A DNA stretch of 64,000 bases from Diploptera punctata (taxonomy: Eukaryota; Arthropoda; Insecta; Blattodea; Blaberidae). The translations under genes were made by a program, and so were the position numbers. Below, in pieces: positions 21,027 through 31,819 of this stretch. The DNA lies in assembly GCA_030220185.1 (NCBI GenBank), contig JASPKZ010010239.1, positions 2,560,001 to 2,624,000 on the forward strand, given 5' to 3'. The stretch's first letter is position 1. Every line of letters begins with the position of its first letter. The notes under the pieces were generated by a model. It did no database searches and had not been told where the DNA came from. It saw only the letters and a program-made list of their open reading frames with translations.

Positions 21027-22165
21027 TACGAGGGGGTATTAGTAGGGTTGAATGGTTATTAATGGATGTTGGCGCTAGGATTACCGAAAGGATATCTCCG
21101 TGTATGAGATCTTAGGTTGCTCAGATTGGTAATCGGTAGAGTTGAGGTTCTTTCTCAGGGATAAGCAAGGAGCTGGCCGGCGCAAGACTACGCGAGATGA
21201 AGTTTAATAAAAATATTTTATTAATTGATGGACACTATACATGTGATATTGCAGACACATTTGATGTCGGACAAGGTATTGACCGCAGTAACGCATTTAG
21301 AACTCAAGTTGGAGTCTCGAATGAACAAATTATAAGTGAAGTTAGGTTTGTAGTTTGTTAATTGATCGCCATGCCGGTGCGTCTGTCCCGACTCCCGTCT
21401 TGGTGAGTTCCGTCGGACTCAGGACTCCGAACGCTGAACTTAGAAATGCAGAACTAGAACTAACTTAACATAATTATTGTTGGTATAAGGTAAACTTCGT
21501 TACCCTCTCTCTGGCATCGTGTCGTCATGAGATCATTACCTTGTCGCGATACAACACTTTATTATATTGGTTGGCAACGATTCCTTAGTACCAAAGGAGG
21601 AATCGCCGTCTTTCCATTGGACAAGGATCCACCATGTTCCCTGTAGGACACTCCTTTGGGTCAGTGGCCTTTTCCCGCCGTTTGCTAGGTTTCGCGTCCT
21701 CGCGGTTGTCGATTTCGTCATACTGGGTTGTTTACTCGACGCTGTAGTTCCCCAGCCATAAATCATGCTTTGTTAATGACCTGTCAGCGAAGCTCAGTTT
21801 AAGATCTTGGATTACTGGTCCACAAAGAAATGTCCAGTAATCCGCTAGTAAAATAAGTTTCCTTGAATTTTAACTCTTTTGTAGCCGCGTCAAGGGCCTG
21901 TCGCTTAACAAAAGCGGTACCATATACTTGTTAATGGTTTCCTTAATTACTAACTAATCGTTTATTCCTACTTGTATCAACTTCGTTTGATTCAATTTAT
22001 TTTAATTCAATTATATGAAAATCAAAATCCTCGTGTTCTCACGGTTCGATTTCATATAAGTTTCATATACTTGCGACGATTATTTCGTCCTATACATTTA
22101 ATATGATAATAATACGTCCTAATTAATTTATTAATCTAGGAGTCGGAGTGAAAGATTCTGCTTCA
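21027..22165 (-). repeat. 5' LTR of the LTR retrotransposon
   Basis: 1139 bp. Same sequence as the 3' LTR apart from about three differences. As the 5' LTR of a minus-oriented element it should hold the promoter. I could not identify a TATA box with confidence. Confidence 0.9.
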
Positions 22166-22440
22166 AATTAAAATATGTTAAATTAAATTTAAGAAATCAA
22201 AGTAAATGTACTCTATTTTCCATAAATATCCGTAGCCCTGTGTTATGTAGTCTTCTCCATTACGTGTGTTCGACTCTCTTTGAAACAAAATTTTTCATAA
22301 TAATTTTGTTATCAAATTGTCCTAATTTTTCCCCTCCGTTAAAATAAGGGACAATGGTTCTTATCCACATAACTGGAAGAATAAATGTCTTGCATATTTT
22401 TAATATAGCGTTTTATGAGAGAAGTTGGGACAACAGGATG
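22166..22440 (-). mobile_element. LINE-A copy 5, upstream part, right of the LTR element
   Basis: Antisense LINE-A sequence (CTGTGTTATGTAGTCTTCTCC and a diverged GPKRDE/vFENK region) that continues copy 5 from 16195-16490 when the LTR element and its duplicated AATT are removed. Confidence 0.65.
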
Positions 22441-22455
22441 ATGATTATGATTATG

Positions 22456-22506
<51 letters not shown>
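22456..22506. repeat. (ATT)n microsatellite
   Basis: About 16 ATT units. Confidence 0.95.
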
Positions 22507-22508
<2 letters not shown>

Positions 22509-22509
22509 A

Positions 22510-22850
22510 TTTTGTTCACGTTCGTGGTCTACTGACAACTTTGCTGTATAGACCTAGGGGGTCCGGGTTACGACACTGTGGTCGGGCTAAGTTTCCAGGG
22601 AGAAGTTTCCTTTTATGGATGTTTGCTCACCTGTAAAACATATGTCAGGAAACCTCAAGGACCAAATACTCCCTGAACACCCTTAGTTATCATAATCATC
22701 CATGTCACGTTGAGTTTGTTTAGTACCAATGAGTGAATTGTGTGTCCTGTCTTAAATGTTTGTGATGTCTCGGAGGGTACCCTGGCATTGAGCTGTTTAT
22801 ACATCCGGGAGACCCTACATATAATTTTGTGATCAAAAACCATATGTGGG
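22510..22850 (+). mobile_element. SINE-1 variant, diverged
   Basis: Head is degraded (GTGGTCTAC, GGTCCGGGTTACGAC), but the middle block CACCTGTAAAACATATGTCAGGAAAC is clearly SINE-1. The tail is the alternative type with AATGAGTGAATTGTGTGTCC and CTCGGAGG..ACCCTGGCATTGAG. Confidence 0.6.
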
Positions 22851-22965
22851 TCCTGTGTGATCCATTAATATAAAATCTTCTTCCCATGAGTCATATCAAT
22901 GTAGGGACGGAAATTACCTACAAATGGAGAGGTTGAATTTAAAGGGGTATATATATATATATATA

Positions 22966-23161
22966 TATGGTATGATAAGAAAAATAAATGCCTGGACGGG
23001 ATTCGAACCCGGGAAAAAAATGTTTGAATTGGATTCGCCTGGTGGTGTAATGGATATCACACTGAGGTACAGACTCAGAGATCCGGGTTCGAATCCCGTC
23101 CTGGCATTTATTTTTCTTACCATACCATATTAAGCTTGCATTGCTCCATGTTAAACATTTA

Positions 23162-23168
<7 letters not shown>
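22966..23168 (+). mobile_element. tRNA-like cassette 1 with inverted left arm
   Basis: A tRNA-like unit (23037-23104) folds into a plausible cloverleaf: A-box TGGTGTAATGG, anticodon stem CTGAG/CTCAG around loop GTACAGA, B-box GGTTCGAATCC. It is followed by ATTTATTTTTCTTACCATA with a T5 Pol III-type terminator and a 3' segment AAGCTTGCATTGCTC that recurs at 25026 and 35976. The left arm (22966-23013) is the reverse complement of the T-arm plus tail, so the element has terminal inverted repeats. It sits in (TA)n tracts. A 69-codon frame across it is an artefact. Confidence 0.75.
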
Positions 23169-23191
<23 letters not shown>

Positions 23192-23193
<2 letters not shown>

Positions 23194-23228
23194 TTAGCAC
23201 TTGAATTTTTCGTACACTTATAACATTA

Positions 23229-23276
<48 letters not shown>

Positions 23277-23313
23277 TAATGTTATAAGTGTACGAAAAAT
23301 TCAAGTGCTAAAT
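23192..23313. repeat. Perfect palindrome around an (AT)n core
   Basis: Arms of 43 bases (23192-23234 and 23271-23313) are exact reverse complements, starting ATTTAGCACTTGAATTTTTC, with an (AT)n centre. It could extrude as a cruciform. It looks like a small MITE or foldback. Confidence 0.9.
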
Positions 23314-23319
23314 GGGTAT

Positions 23320-24470
23320 AAAGGAAGTGGTGAGAGATTTTGCTTTTTAATTAATTTGTTTATTTTTAGACGGTTTATATTATTTAAACATAATGCAACA
23401 AGGATCTTCAAATATATACCTTCCCGTAGACTGTGTATCTCCATTGTTATATATATTTATGTGTCTTGTGTAATTCCGAATACTGATTAATATTTCATGG
23501 ATGATGAAATGGATCTTGATTATTAAAATGGTAATAAAATTTGCCTTGATGACTGAGTAAAACCACTAAATGCCAAATTATTTCGATAAGTGTCATGATT
23601 TGAAATAAGAATGTTAAGAATACGAATCTTAAATGCTACTATCTGAAACAACCTGTTTCGTTAAACTTTATTTTGACTAGAAAAAAACTTTTCGATAGTT
23701 TTCTTCCAAGTTAGCGTGAATTTTTTTTGCTTTCGTGTCACTTTTATTTCTTGTATCTTATATGACGAGTCAAAAAATAGCTTCACGATCTAGCTATGAT
23801 TTGAGCGCCAGTTACTAAAAGTGGAAATGTTATGACAAATGTGTTTTATCTTTCCTTTGACATGTTTTACACCTTTGGTCCTTTAGAGTATGCACTGTAA
23901 TATCCAGCCTGTATACGAAACGCATCGATGGGAGCTATAATAGGATTATCAGCACAATGTGACCTTTTACAAGTGATCGGACTTTGTACTGTGGCTTACT
24001 CCCACTGCCTGTAATCACTCACCTTTACAGTCTCTCTACACTGTATTGTTACATGTCATAAATGGTTAAGTCAAAACTTGTAAAAATCTCTTGTTGAAAT
24101 GTGATAATGTCATATCATATTGTAAAATAATTGACACTGTTGTTAATGTACTGTATCTAACACATAAATCAATAGCAGTTTTCTCTCCGATACTTCGTGG
24201 TTTTAGATGATATCTGTATAGAATCATCCGAAAGCCAAACTTGGCAAGATCCCGCGAGATCGACCATTCTGATTAAGGTTTTAAGCGATTTCCCTCAATC
24301 CAAGAGCAAATGCTGGAATAGAACCCCAAAAGGTCCGCTACCAACTTCATTTTACTACACTTAAAATTTAAATTCAAAATTTAAACCTGGGCTAATGTAT
24401 TTTATAGGAATCGGGGTTCTACCAAAAAGGAGAAGCAAAACGGATCGCTCACCGCCAACACTTAAAGTGA
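23320..24470. other. No recognised feature
   Basis: No repeat family or coding motif found. A short (TATC)n run lies near 24490. Confidence 0.4.
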
Positions 24471-24708
24471 TGACCGCAGATATTTCCATCTATCTATCTA
24501 TCTAGATGATAGCTGTACAATTTTGAGGTGTGCACCCTTCACTTGTCATCTGACAGGGTTTTTGTGTTTTATTGCCCAGAGTAATTGAATATTTCATATT
24601 AGGCAAAAATTCTGATTTTGAAAGAAAAGATGTCAATAATCGTAAGATTTTTTTGTTCAAGTTAGATTATTTGCCCATGATATATATATATATATATATA
24701 TATATATG

Positions 24709-24908
24709 GGCGGATGAAAGAAATTAAACGAAATGGATGATATGAGTGTGGAGAAATAGAGTGATGAACTTTGTGGCAGGGAAAACGGAGGAAAACCTGT
24801 CCAAGCTCAGTTTCGTTCATGACGAAACCCACATGGAGTGACCGAGACTCGATCTCGAGACCACAGCATTGAGAGGCAAGCGTCTAATCGCTTGCGCTAC
24901 GGAGGCGC
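24709..24908 (-). mobile_element. SINE-3 copy b, tRNA-headed
   Basis: The minus strand begins GCGCCTCCGTAGCGCAAGCG with B-box-like GAGATCGAGTCTC and the shared body GGTCACTCCATGTGGGTTTC. It matches 28162-28494 and is shorter at its 3' end, which runs into an (AT)n tract at 24680-24707. Confidence 0.8.
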
Positions 24909-24918
24909 ATATATATAT

Positions 24919-25067
24919 ATATGGTATGATAAGAAAAATAAATGCCTGGACGGGATTCGAACCCGGATCTCTAGATCCGGGTTCGAATCCCGTCCAGGCA
25001 TTTATTTTTCTTATCATACCATATTAAGCTTGCATTGCTCAATGTTAAACATTTAATTATAACATAT
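24919..25067. mobile_element. tRNA-like cassette 2, a near-perfect palindrome
   Basis: 24919-25024 is two copies of the T-arm, acceptor and tail facing each other, about 52 bases per arm with a 2-base centre. Each arm carries the B-box GGTTCGAATCC and the T-rich tail. The D-arm and anticodon arm are gone. The right side continues through AAGCTTGCATTGCTC to 25067, as in cassettes 1 and 3. Confidence 0.85.
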
Positions 25068-25069
25068 AT

Positions 25070-26165
25070 ATATTAACTAATAATTGTCTTTCATAATTAA
25101 TGCAATTTATTAATCTTAATTAACAAAATATTAAGAGATTTTGAGATTAAGATAATAATGCGAAATATTATTAGAATAAATTTCACCATAAAACTTAATT
25201 TCATCAGCTTACTGTCTTAAACATATGTTCTTAATTCGTAAAAATCAAGTAACTTATATATTATATAGAGTAACGTCGGGTATTGTGGACCCTTCGGTTT
25301 GAGTGTACCCTGTTAATATAAATATTTTTTTTTAATTGGAGCTGCCCTGGAACAGAAAATATTTTAATTTCTTCCCCTCATCAACTTTGACGTGTTCAAG
25401 GCCAGTTAATTTTATTCTTTGTGTGAAGAAGGATTTATTTGTGATATTTATGAAAATGACCATTTAAAAGTTGTACAAGCTAAGAATTAATTCTTAATTT
25501 TTGTTACTGAAAAACACAAATGTTGAAAACAACTATTATATTATGTAGATGCTGTTTTAATATACTGATGGGTTACGTTTGACATTATGTGACATGTCTG
25601 ATGTATAAAATAATTAAAGATAACAAGGAATTCGGAAAATCTAGACCCTCCACGAGACGGTTAAAGTGGGCCCACTTTACACGAATACGTATATTTTATC
25701 AACAACGATGCTATATATATATATAAAAGCATACTCTTAATTAATTTTCTTGTAGTTTTACCTAAGACCGTCGCTGTCTGCAGATGAATGACGTGTGAAT
25801 GTTATAATCAACGATAATTTTTTTCAAAACATTTAATAAATATCAACGCTCTTTAATTATGATCAGTCATAAATACTTTGATTAATTTGCCCCGACTACA
25901 GAAATTAATAGAGTAAATAAACTTAAAATAGTCTAAAGGCTAGGATTGACTCTAAGGTCAACTTTACCCGAATATGGTGGTTAAAGTGGACCTTTCTTGT
26001 AATGTAAAAAAATTATAAATGATGAAAATGTTTCCATATTTGAATAAAATAACAATGCTATTTCATAGTTATAACACTAATGATAACTGTAATTAAACAA
26101 ATTTCAGATCCCTTAATTAAAGGAAGGATAAACAACAAATTCAAAATAGGGGTGCAATTACCTGA
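25070..26165. other. Unclassified, possible degraded DNA transposon
   Basis: No coding motif. Short related motifs recur between 25270 and 26005: GGGTATTGTGGACCC, AAAGTGGGCCCACTTTA (a palindrome) and AACTTTACCCGAATATGG with AAAGTGGACC. Such repeats recall subterminal binding sites of pogo-like elements, but clear ends were not found. Confidence 0.3.
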
Positions 26166-26167
26166 AG

Positions 26168-26170
<3 letters not shown>

Positions 26171-26212
<42 letters not shown>
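26171..26212. repeat. (AT)n microsatellite
   Basis: About 21 uninterrupted AT units. Confidence 0.95.
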
Positions 26213-26214
<2 letters not shown>

Positions 26215-26695
26215 TGGGTATTAAATATGGTGGCTTAGCACTATGTAATGAAATACATTTGATACAAGCCAATTTAACTGGAAATTGCATAAAATGCCTT
26301 TTAGATGAGGGAAAATGGTTTCCTGGAGATATTATGGAAGACAGTCGTAGCCTATTATAATACAAACTGTGCTAATGTGGCAGTTAGTTATCACATTAGG
26401 ATTTTTCTATTGGAATTTCAATTTTCCATTTTGTATTGTAGGCCTACAGGTGACTGAGAGTCTCTTATTTGTGGCTTGTTTTCTTTACGTAAAATGAGTT
26501 TATTTATGGTCAAACAATTAAACAAATTAAGTTAATAGTAACAACGGTAGTAAATTTTCTCAATTTGTATTATTAAATAAAAAACTTATTTATTTTTCAC
26601 AACATTAATGATTTATTGAAGAGTTTAATAGTAAGGGATGGTCAAATGCTCGTGGTTTTATTAGAAAATAGTAATGTAACTTGTTCTTTTCATCA
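26215..26695. other. No recognised feature
   Basis: AT-rich. The minus frame at 26141-26365 shows no known domain. Confidence 0.4.
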
Positions 26696-26699
26696 ACGC

Positions 26700-26965
26700 A
26701 GTTTATCTCTCACAGCTCAATGCCAGAGCCTCCTCCGAGACAACACGAAACACACCATTCACACACATCCATACTAAACGTGGCGAATATGGTAATGGTG
26801 ATGGCTAGATAATGCTCGGTGACCGTTTGGGCTCTAACGTTTTCCGACATTATAGGTAATGAAAACCCCAGAAAAAGAATCACCCAGGAAACTAATATCG
26901 GGATCGAACCGAGGTCGTATGGATACGAGGCAGCGACCCCGAGACTGCAGTGCAGACTGATCCCT
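26700..26965 (-). mobile_element. SINE-1 variant with alternative 3' tail
   Basis: Minus strand: CACTGCAGTCTCGGGGTCGC, a B-box-like GGTTCGATCCC, the SINE-1 middle block, then the alternative tail ending in GGAGGAGGCTCTGGCATTGAG. Same arrangement as 9480-10002 and 38935-39256. Confidence 0.75.
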
Positions 26966-27019
26966 GACTGGAAATTGAGGAAAAAATGTCCTATGAATAA
27001 GTGTCTATAAATGCATCGT

Positions 27020-27627
27020 TGCCACGGTAGATGGCACTGACGACTGGCATTATTCTCTCGGACCACTTGCAGAAATACTCTTTATATTTTACTTGAGAAT
27101 GTGCCTTTGACAATAAGACACGTGATGTGGTGTCTGCAAGATGGAGCATCACCCCACTTCCGCATTATAGTTCGCCAACACCTCAACAAAATCTTCCAAA
27201 GACGTTGGATAGGACGCGGAGGCCTCGTTGCATGGCCTGTTAGATCACCGGACTTAACCCCCTGGATTTTTACCTATGGGGTCATCTGAAATGTGTTGTG
27301 TATGCTGAACCAGTTCCTGATGTGCTTACCTTTCAACAGCCTGTCCACGTCGTCTGTAACGCTATTCGGACGGAGGCCGGAACATGCTAAAGAATGAGGC
27401 AATCCACGATATGACTTGTGAATGCGTGCATTACATTCCATGGAGGCCACTTTGAACGTCTGTTCCGATGTGGATGCGAATATGCTAAGTAATGTGTGCC
27501 TAGACGATTTGTTGTCGGTGCACGCACATCGTTCATTTTCGAACACATGTTTCTGGGACTTGTTTTGCTTCATTTCCAGTCAGCAATCAGTTCCTGAAGT
27601 TTGTCGGTGTAATTACCGTTCACCCTG
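27020..27627 (+). pseudogene. Mariner-like transposase C-terminal half with right TIR
   Basis: Frames from about 27100 give LQDGASPHFRIIVRQHLN, QRRWIGRG and WPVRSPDLTP, the region of the second catalytic Asp and the third (DDE_3-type, mariner-like). A frameshift at the third Asp site (about 27262) turns the LDFY context into WIFT. The rest is broken by stops. The right end CACCCTGTA at 27621-27629 matches the CAGGGTGA terminus of the copy at 37467, with TA at 27628. The left half is missing. Confidence 0.75.
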
Positions 27628-27629
27628 TA

Positions 27630-27986
27630 TTTTATAAAAAATTATGTTCACACAAATTTCCATATTTATAAAATAGTCATGTTCTCAACCAACTTTCAGT
27701 AAAAAATATAATATAAAGAATTTTCAACGTAAAAGAACTACGTGAGACAATCTTTTCAATTTATGTAGACCTATATCAAACCGTCGTTCCTAATAAGCAT
27801 AATAAAGTAATAAAATATATTTTTATCATAGGTCTAATTCTAAAATGGTTTTCTTAGAAATACGTTCATTTTAATGTTATACTTTTTATTGGTGTGATTA
27901 TTTTAGGGTCTCTTTTAAAGTGACTAAATGTTGGTTTTCTACGGCTTAAAATCTGAGATATAATAACAATAATAATAATAATAATG

Positions 27987-28019
<33 letters not shown>

Positions 28020-28155
28020 GAAGTAAAATACGTAATCAGTTATCATCTGAAAAATTTCTCTAGAGATAATATTTTAATAAAATAATAACAAACATATATA
28101 AAAATATAACGAGATGTATCCTAAACAAGAACATTTTTATCTTGCATACTAAAAC
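27630..28155. other. AT-rich stretch with an (AAT)n microsatellite
   Basis: No gene seen. The microsatellite is at 27965-28017. Confidence 0.5.
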
Positions 28156-28161
28156 ATTTTA

Positions 28162-28494
28162 GGCGGCTCCGTGGCGCTAGTGGTTAGACGCTCGCCTCTC
28201 ACCGCAGGGGTCCCGAGATCGAGTCTCGGTCACTCCAAGTGGGTTTTGCGGTGGACGAAACGGAGCTTGGACAAGTTTTTCTCGGGGCTTCTCTCGTTAT
28301 CCCCTGCCACAAATTGCATTCCACCATTTCTCCATTATCATCTCATCCATTTCGTTTCATTCCATTCATCCGTCCCTATGACGGGGCGTCAGGAGTGGTC
28401 GGCCGGCACCCTTGTCATTCACAGACCTCTATAAATATAGGGGCTTCATCTCATTCACCGATGTTGGGCACGAGTTGAGGGTATTTTATTTATT
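28162..28494 (+). mobile_element. SINE-3 copy a, tRNA-headed
   Basis: Begins GGCGGCTCCGTGGCGCTAG with A-box TGGCGCTAGTGG, B-box-like GAGATCGAGTCTC and the body GGTCACTCCAAGTGGGTTTT. Perfect 15-bp target duplications TACTAAAACATTTTA flank it (28147-28161 and 28495-28509). The 3' end is T-rich. The overlapping frames of 79-87 codons are by-products. Confidence 0.9.
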
Positions 28495-28659
28495 TACTAA
28501 AACATTTTAATTCAAAAATTAGGCCTGTTAATACTAAATAAATGGTGATATACGTAGGCTTATATAACCTTATACTCAATATATTTATTTATATATTTCA
28601 CATTTCATAATTTTATAAATTCATTTTTTTAACTTAGTTTAACCGTTCCCCATGTAGGT

Positions 28660-28880
28660 ATTTTTAATTTGTGCCCACACTTCATCGTGTGTCTTACAGG
28701 ATATGCACAACCAGCTAGGAGTAGGGGATTTTAATTGAATTATGGATCCTCTAAGGAGATTGTTGGATTTAATACAGAAGGGCATGGAGAGTTTCTCCAG
28801 ATAAGTGATAGACTCAATGCCAAGGCCATCTACGGACACACCCAAATCACCTAAGTCAAGACACGTCATTCACTCAAACA
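28660..28880 (-). mobile_element. SINE-1-type alternative tail fragment
   Basis: Minus-strand tail with TGAATGACGTGTCTTGACTT and a CTTGGCATTGAGTCTATC-like segment, matching the alternative tail of the copies at 26700 and 38935. The tRNA head is missing or degraded. Confidence 0.45.
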
Positions 28881-28914
28881 TTCGTCCTAAAAGGCATAAT
28901 ATTTTGTTACTCAC

Positions 28915-29590
28915 ACATTATACTCATGCAGCCCCAAAATGGGAGCCACTTTTAGCGACCAATCAAGTTTACAATTGAATTTTGTTCCCACGACCAATCA
29001 CCGTCGTGTTTCACCTCCGCTCTTCATGTCGCTTCCAGCTTATTGTGTATATAGAATAGTTCCTCCTTTTAATATTCTGAACAGGTCAGCGCATTATTTT
29101 AACAGTGATTGACTGTCCAACCACTATCGTTGAAATTAGGAAATAAATGGAACAGAAGTTCCTTCGGAAACTACAGATTTTGATAATTTTGCGGGTTCAA
29201 TTATAATTGTGTTTTAGAATAATAATTTTAGTGAGTTGTTTACTACAAAAATAAATTAATAACCTATAATGTTGGTTATAATAAACTGTTTGATGTGTTA
29301 CATTTTTTCTCCACTAGGGTGCATCCTTACAATATTACGATTCTATTTGGCAATAAAAAATATGATCAAATTGCAATGAATAAACAAATGAATCATAACC
29401 ACATATTTTTCAATTGTTTTCAATGATCGTCATTTATATTAAATATATAAATGTTTTAAAATACCGATATATTTGAATAAAGATTTTTGAGTAAACAGCT
29501 GAATTGTATTCGTTAAAGAGTCCTAACAAATGCCATTCTTGATTTCCAAATCCTCTAGATAAATTCACTCGTGACATTACTTATGACAAT
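28915..29590 (+). repeat. Dispersed repeat G, copy 3
   Basis: About 675 bp matching 58780-59570 and the inverted copy at 62340-63085. Shared blocks include CCACTAGGGTGCATCCTTAC, GAGTAAACAGCTGAATT and AACAAATGCCATTCTTGATT. No coding capacity. Here the terminal hairpin of the other copies is collapsed. Probably a non-autonomous DNA element. Confidence 0.7.
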
Positions 29591-29762
29591 TATGATGGCC
29601 AATTGGTGTTAGAGTACTATTTAATCTTAAAGTTTCCTGACATTTGTCTTCTAAAATGAGGAAAAACCCCGAAAAATAACATCACTAAGGACAACGATCG
29701 GGGATCGAATACATGTCCTCTGCTTCTGAAGCAAGGACGTTACTCCAAGACCACATCGGTGA
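29590..29762 (-). mobile_element. SINE-1 head and middle, truncated
   Basis: Minus strand begins TCACCGATGTGGTCTTGGAG, has TCGATCCCCGATCG and the middle block CTAAAATGAGG/TTTCCTGACATTTGTC (given here as on the plus strand). It abuts repeat G directly. Confidence 0.65.
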
Positions 29763-29764
29763 CA

Positions 29765-30475
29765 ATTTTATAAATGCTTGTAAAATAAAAAAATAATAGA
29801 ACAGCAACTAATACTTAAAAATAGTAATACTTAAAAATAGTATTTAAAAATGTATGCATCATAATAAATAGGTGCATCTAGTATCTTGTTTAAGATGATA
29901 GTAATTGTTATCTTAATTTTATTCTATTCCCTACATAACGGTGTAGAAGAAAATACAAGTTATCTGTTACATAATTGAATATCGAGTGGGGGTAAATGGC
30001 GACCACCTGTTAAGATATATTATCTGTATGCGTGCATAGGATCTTAGCCTCTGCTCTGTCCAAGCTGGCGCGTGTGTGTGTGTAATTGTAATTTAGCGCC
30101 TCCCTGACTCGTAAATAACAGCCGCTAGATAATTAAAACACATATTTGTGGGCTCGTCCCTACGCAGAAGACAGCAGCTCGCTGCAATGCGTACATTTGT
30201 TTCATAATCTTTCCAACAGTACTTATGAATGTAACATGTCAGAAATCTTGGTTTATATTTCTGTCGCTTCTCTGCTGCCGACTATTAATGTATTTTCCAT
30301 GTTCACATCACGGAGTCCTTTCTGCGAGGACATTACTTTGCCGTGAATGTGACATCAGTCTGTGTTATATTCGTTTTTAAATGTGTGCATTCTAAAACCT
30401 ATTGAAGTTAAAAATTTGACTTTACAAATTTTAATTTTGTTTTATTATAACAGTCATTAAAATTACATGAAATGT
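29765..30475. other. No recognised feature
   Basis: A short (GT)n run is at 30071-30082. The 66-codon frame at 30146-30346 shows no known motif. Confidence 0.4.
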
Positions 30476-30479
30476 GGAT

Positions 30480-30650
30480 ACGTCTACAGCTATGGTTTAG
30501 TCCTAACGTCGTTTCCACAATCCAGCGGACACCGGTTCGATTCCCTGGGTGAATTTTTTTCGGAATTTCCTTGCGTGAAAAAATGAAAGAAAAGTTTTAA
30601 AATTTATATAGTTTCCGAACACCATCTGTCATCATTCATCATGCATAGTG
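30480..30650 (+). mobile_element. Degenerate tRNA-headed SINE, SINE-1-like
   Basis: A B-box GGTTCGATTCC at 30534-30544 followed by CTGGGTGAATTTTTTTCGG and then TTCCGAACACCATCTGTCATC, the same order as in SINE-1. The A-box region is eroded. Confidence 0.5.
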
Positions 30651-30659
30651 CTCTGCCCA

Positions 30660-31680
30660 AAATGCAAACTCAGCATTCTGCAACCTTTCCTTAACACAGC
30701 TTTCCTTTTTGTGTCCTCATACAAACCATTTATTTTAATATTGTCTATCATCTGATGTCTTTTTCTGCCTCCAACTTTCTTTCCGTTGACCATTCATTCT
30801 AGGGCATCCGTCAACAGGTAGTTTCTTCTTTTAGCAGTGGCTAATCCAATTTCTTTTCCTCTTAATTATGAGTTCCAGCATTGTTCTTCTTTCACCCACT
30901 CTGTCTAGCACACCTATGTTTTCTACTTTGTCCATTTTATGTTCCATTCCTCTTCATATCCACAACTCAAAAGCTTTCAGTCGCTTTTCCTCATTCCGTC
31001 GTAATGTCCAAGTTTCTACACCATACAATGCTACACTCCACTCAAAGCACTTCACTAGCCTCTTTCGTAATTCTCTTCAGGTTAAAAGCTTCTTTTGTCA
31101 TTGCTATCCTCTAATTTACTTCTTGACCGCAGTTCAATGTTACTACTGATATTACAACCCAAGTATTTGAAGATCTTCACTTGCTCAATGGCTTCATCTT
31201 TAATCCTCATGTTTATCTTCCTTGGTTTCCGTCCTATAATCATGACCTTCGTCTTATTTACATCCCATAATCATCGCACTTGTAATTTAGCTCCTTCAGC
31301 ATGTTCCACAGTGTCATTGCATCTTCTGCTAGCAAAGCCATATCATCAGCAAATCTTATGCACTTTATTCTTCTTGGTCCTATGTTAACGCCTCCCGTAT
31401 TGCTGAAGTAGTTCTTCTTTAGATCTTCCAGGTAGATGTTAAAAAGAGTAGGTGATAGTGGATATCTTTGCCTTACTCCCCCTTCCAATTTTTCAGCCTT
31501 CTGACATTTCTTCTCTTCACTTTTATTTGCTATTTCATATATAGAATACTTATGAGCCTCCTCTCCTTCCAGTTCACGCCAATTGTCTTCAAGATCTTGA
31601 CGACTTTATTCCAATTTACTCTGTCAGAGGCCTTTTCCAGGTCAACAGATACTGCATAAACGCCGAATGGGGGAATAATT
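30660..31680 (-). mobile_element. Non-LTR reverse transcriptase fragment with palm motifs
   Basis: Minus-strand pieces in order from 31680: VSVDLEKASDRVNW (palm block with the first Asp), VRQRYPLSPTLFNIYLEDL (31488-31430), IRFADDMALLAED (the catalytic ADD motif, about 31360), then KVMIIGRKPRKINMRIKDEA and KIFKYLGCNISS, VALYGVETWTLRRNEEKR, and a tail with ELIIKRKRNWISH. This covers the palm to the thumb and linker of an endonuclease-type RT. Stops and frameshifts are frequent. It belongs to a family other than LINE-A, B or J. The longest frame left is 76 codons. Confidence 0.8.
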
Positions 31681-31819
31681 TACGTCCGGAGTCTTTTACC
31701 GTGGAAAGACTAATCATGCCATGTTAGCAGCTTTACTAGTGATATATAGGTGTGGAAGCTTCCCGTTTCTTTCCAAACCTACTCTCTTTTGCATCGTGAA
31801 ATCTTAAATGATTTTAAGA

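Larger units (their letters stand above)
16491..22165 (-). mobile_element. Non-autonomous LTR retrotransposon, 5.7 kb, structurally complete and young
   Basis: Two direct LTRs (16491-17630 and 21027-22165) enclose 3.4 kb. A 4-bp target duplication AATT lies at 16487-16490 and 22166-22169. Read on the minus strand the LTRs begin TGAAGC and end CTCGTA. A primer-binding site lies two bases inside the 5' LTR and a Gag-like ORF starts about 260 bases further on. There are no protease, RT, RNase H or integrase motifs in the internal region, so it must rely on enzymes from a related element. The LTRs differ at about three positions by eye, which points to a recent insertion. The 4-bp duplication and TG...TA ends suggest a Gypsy-like relative, unproven. 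Confidence 0.88.

Noticed and set aside
26710..27066. 118-codon minus frame
   Set aside because: It runs through a SINE-1 variant and its flank; the translation has no domain.
30868..31388. Plus-strand Ser/Leu-rich frames of 77-97 codons
   Set aside because: Antisense to the RT fragment with the FADD motif on the minus strand.
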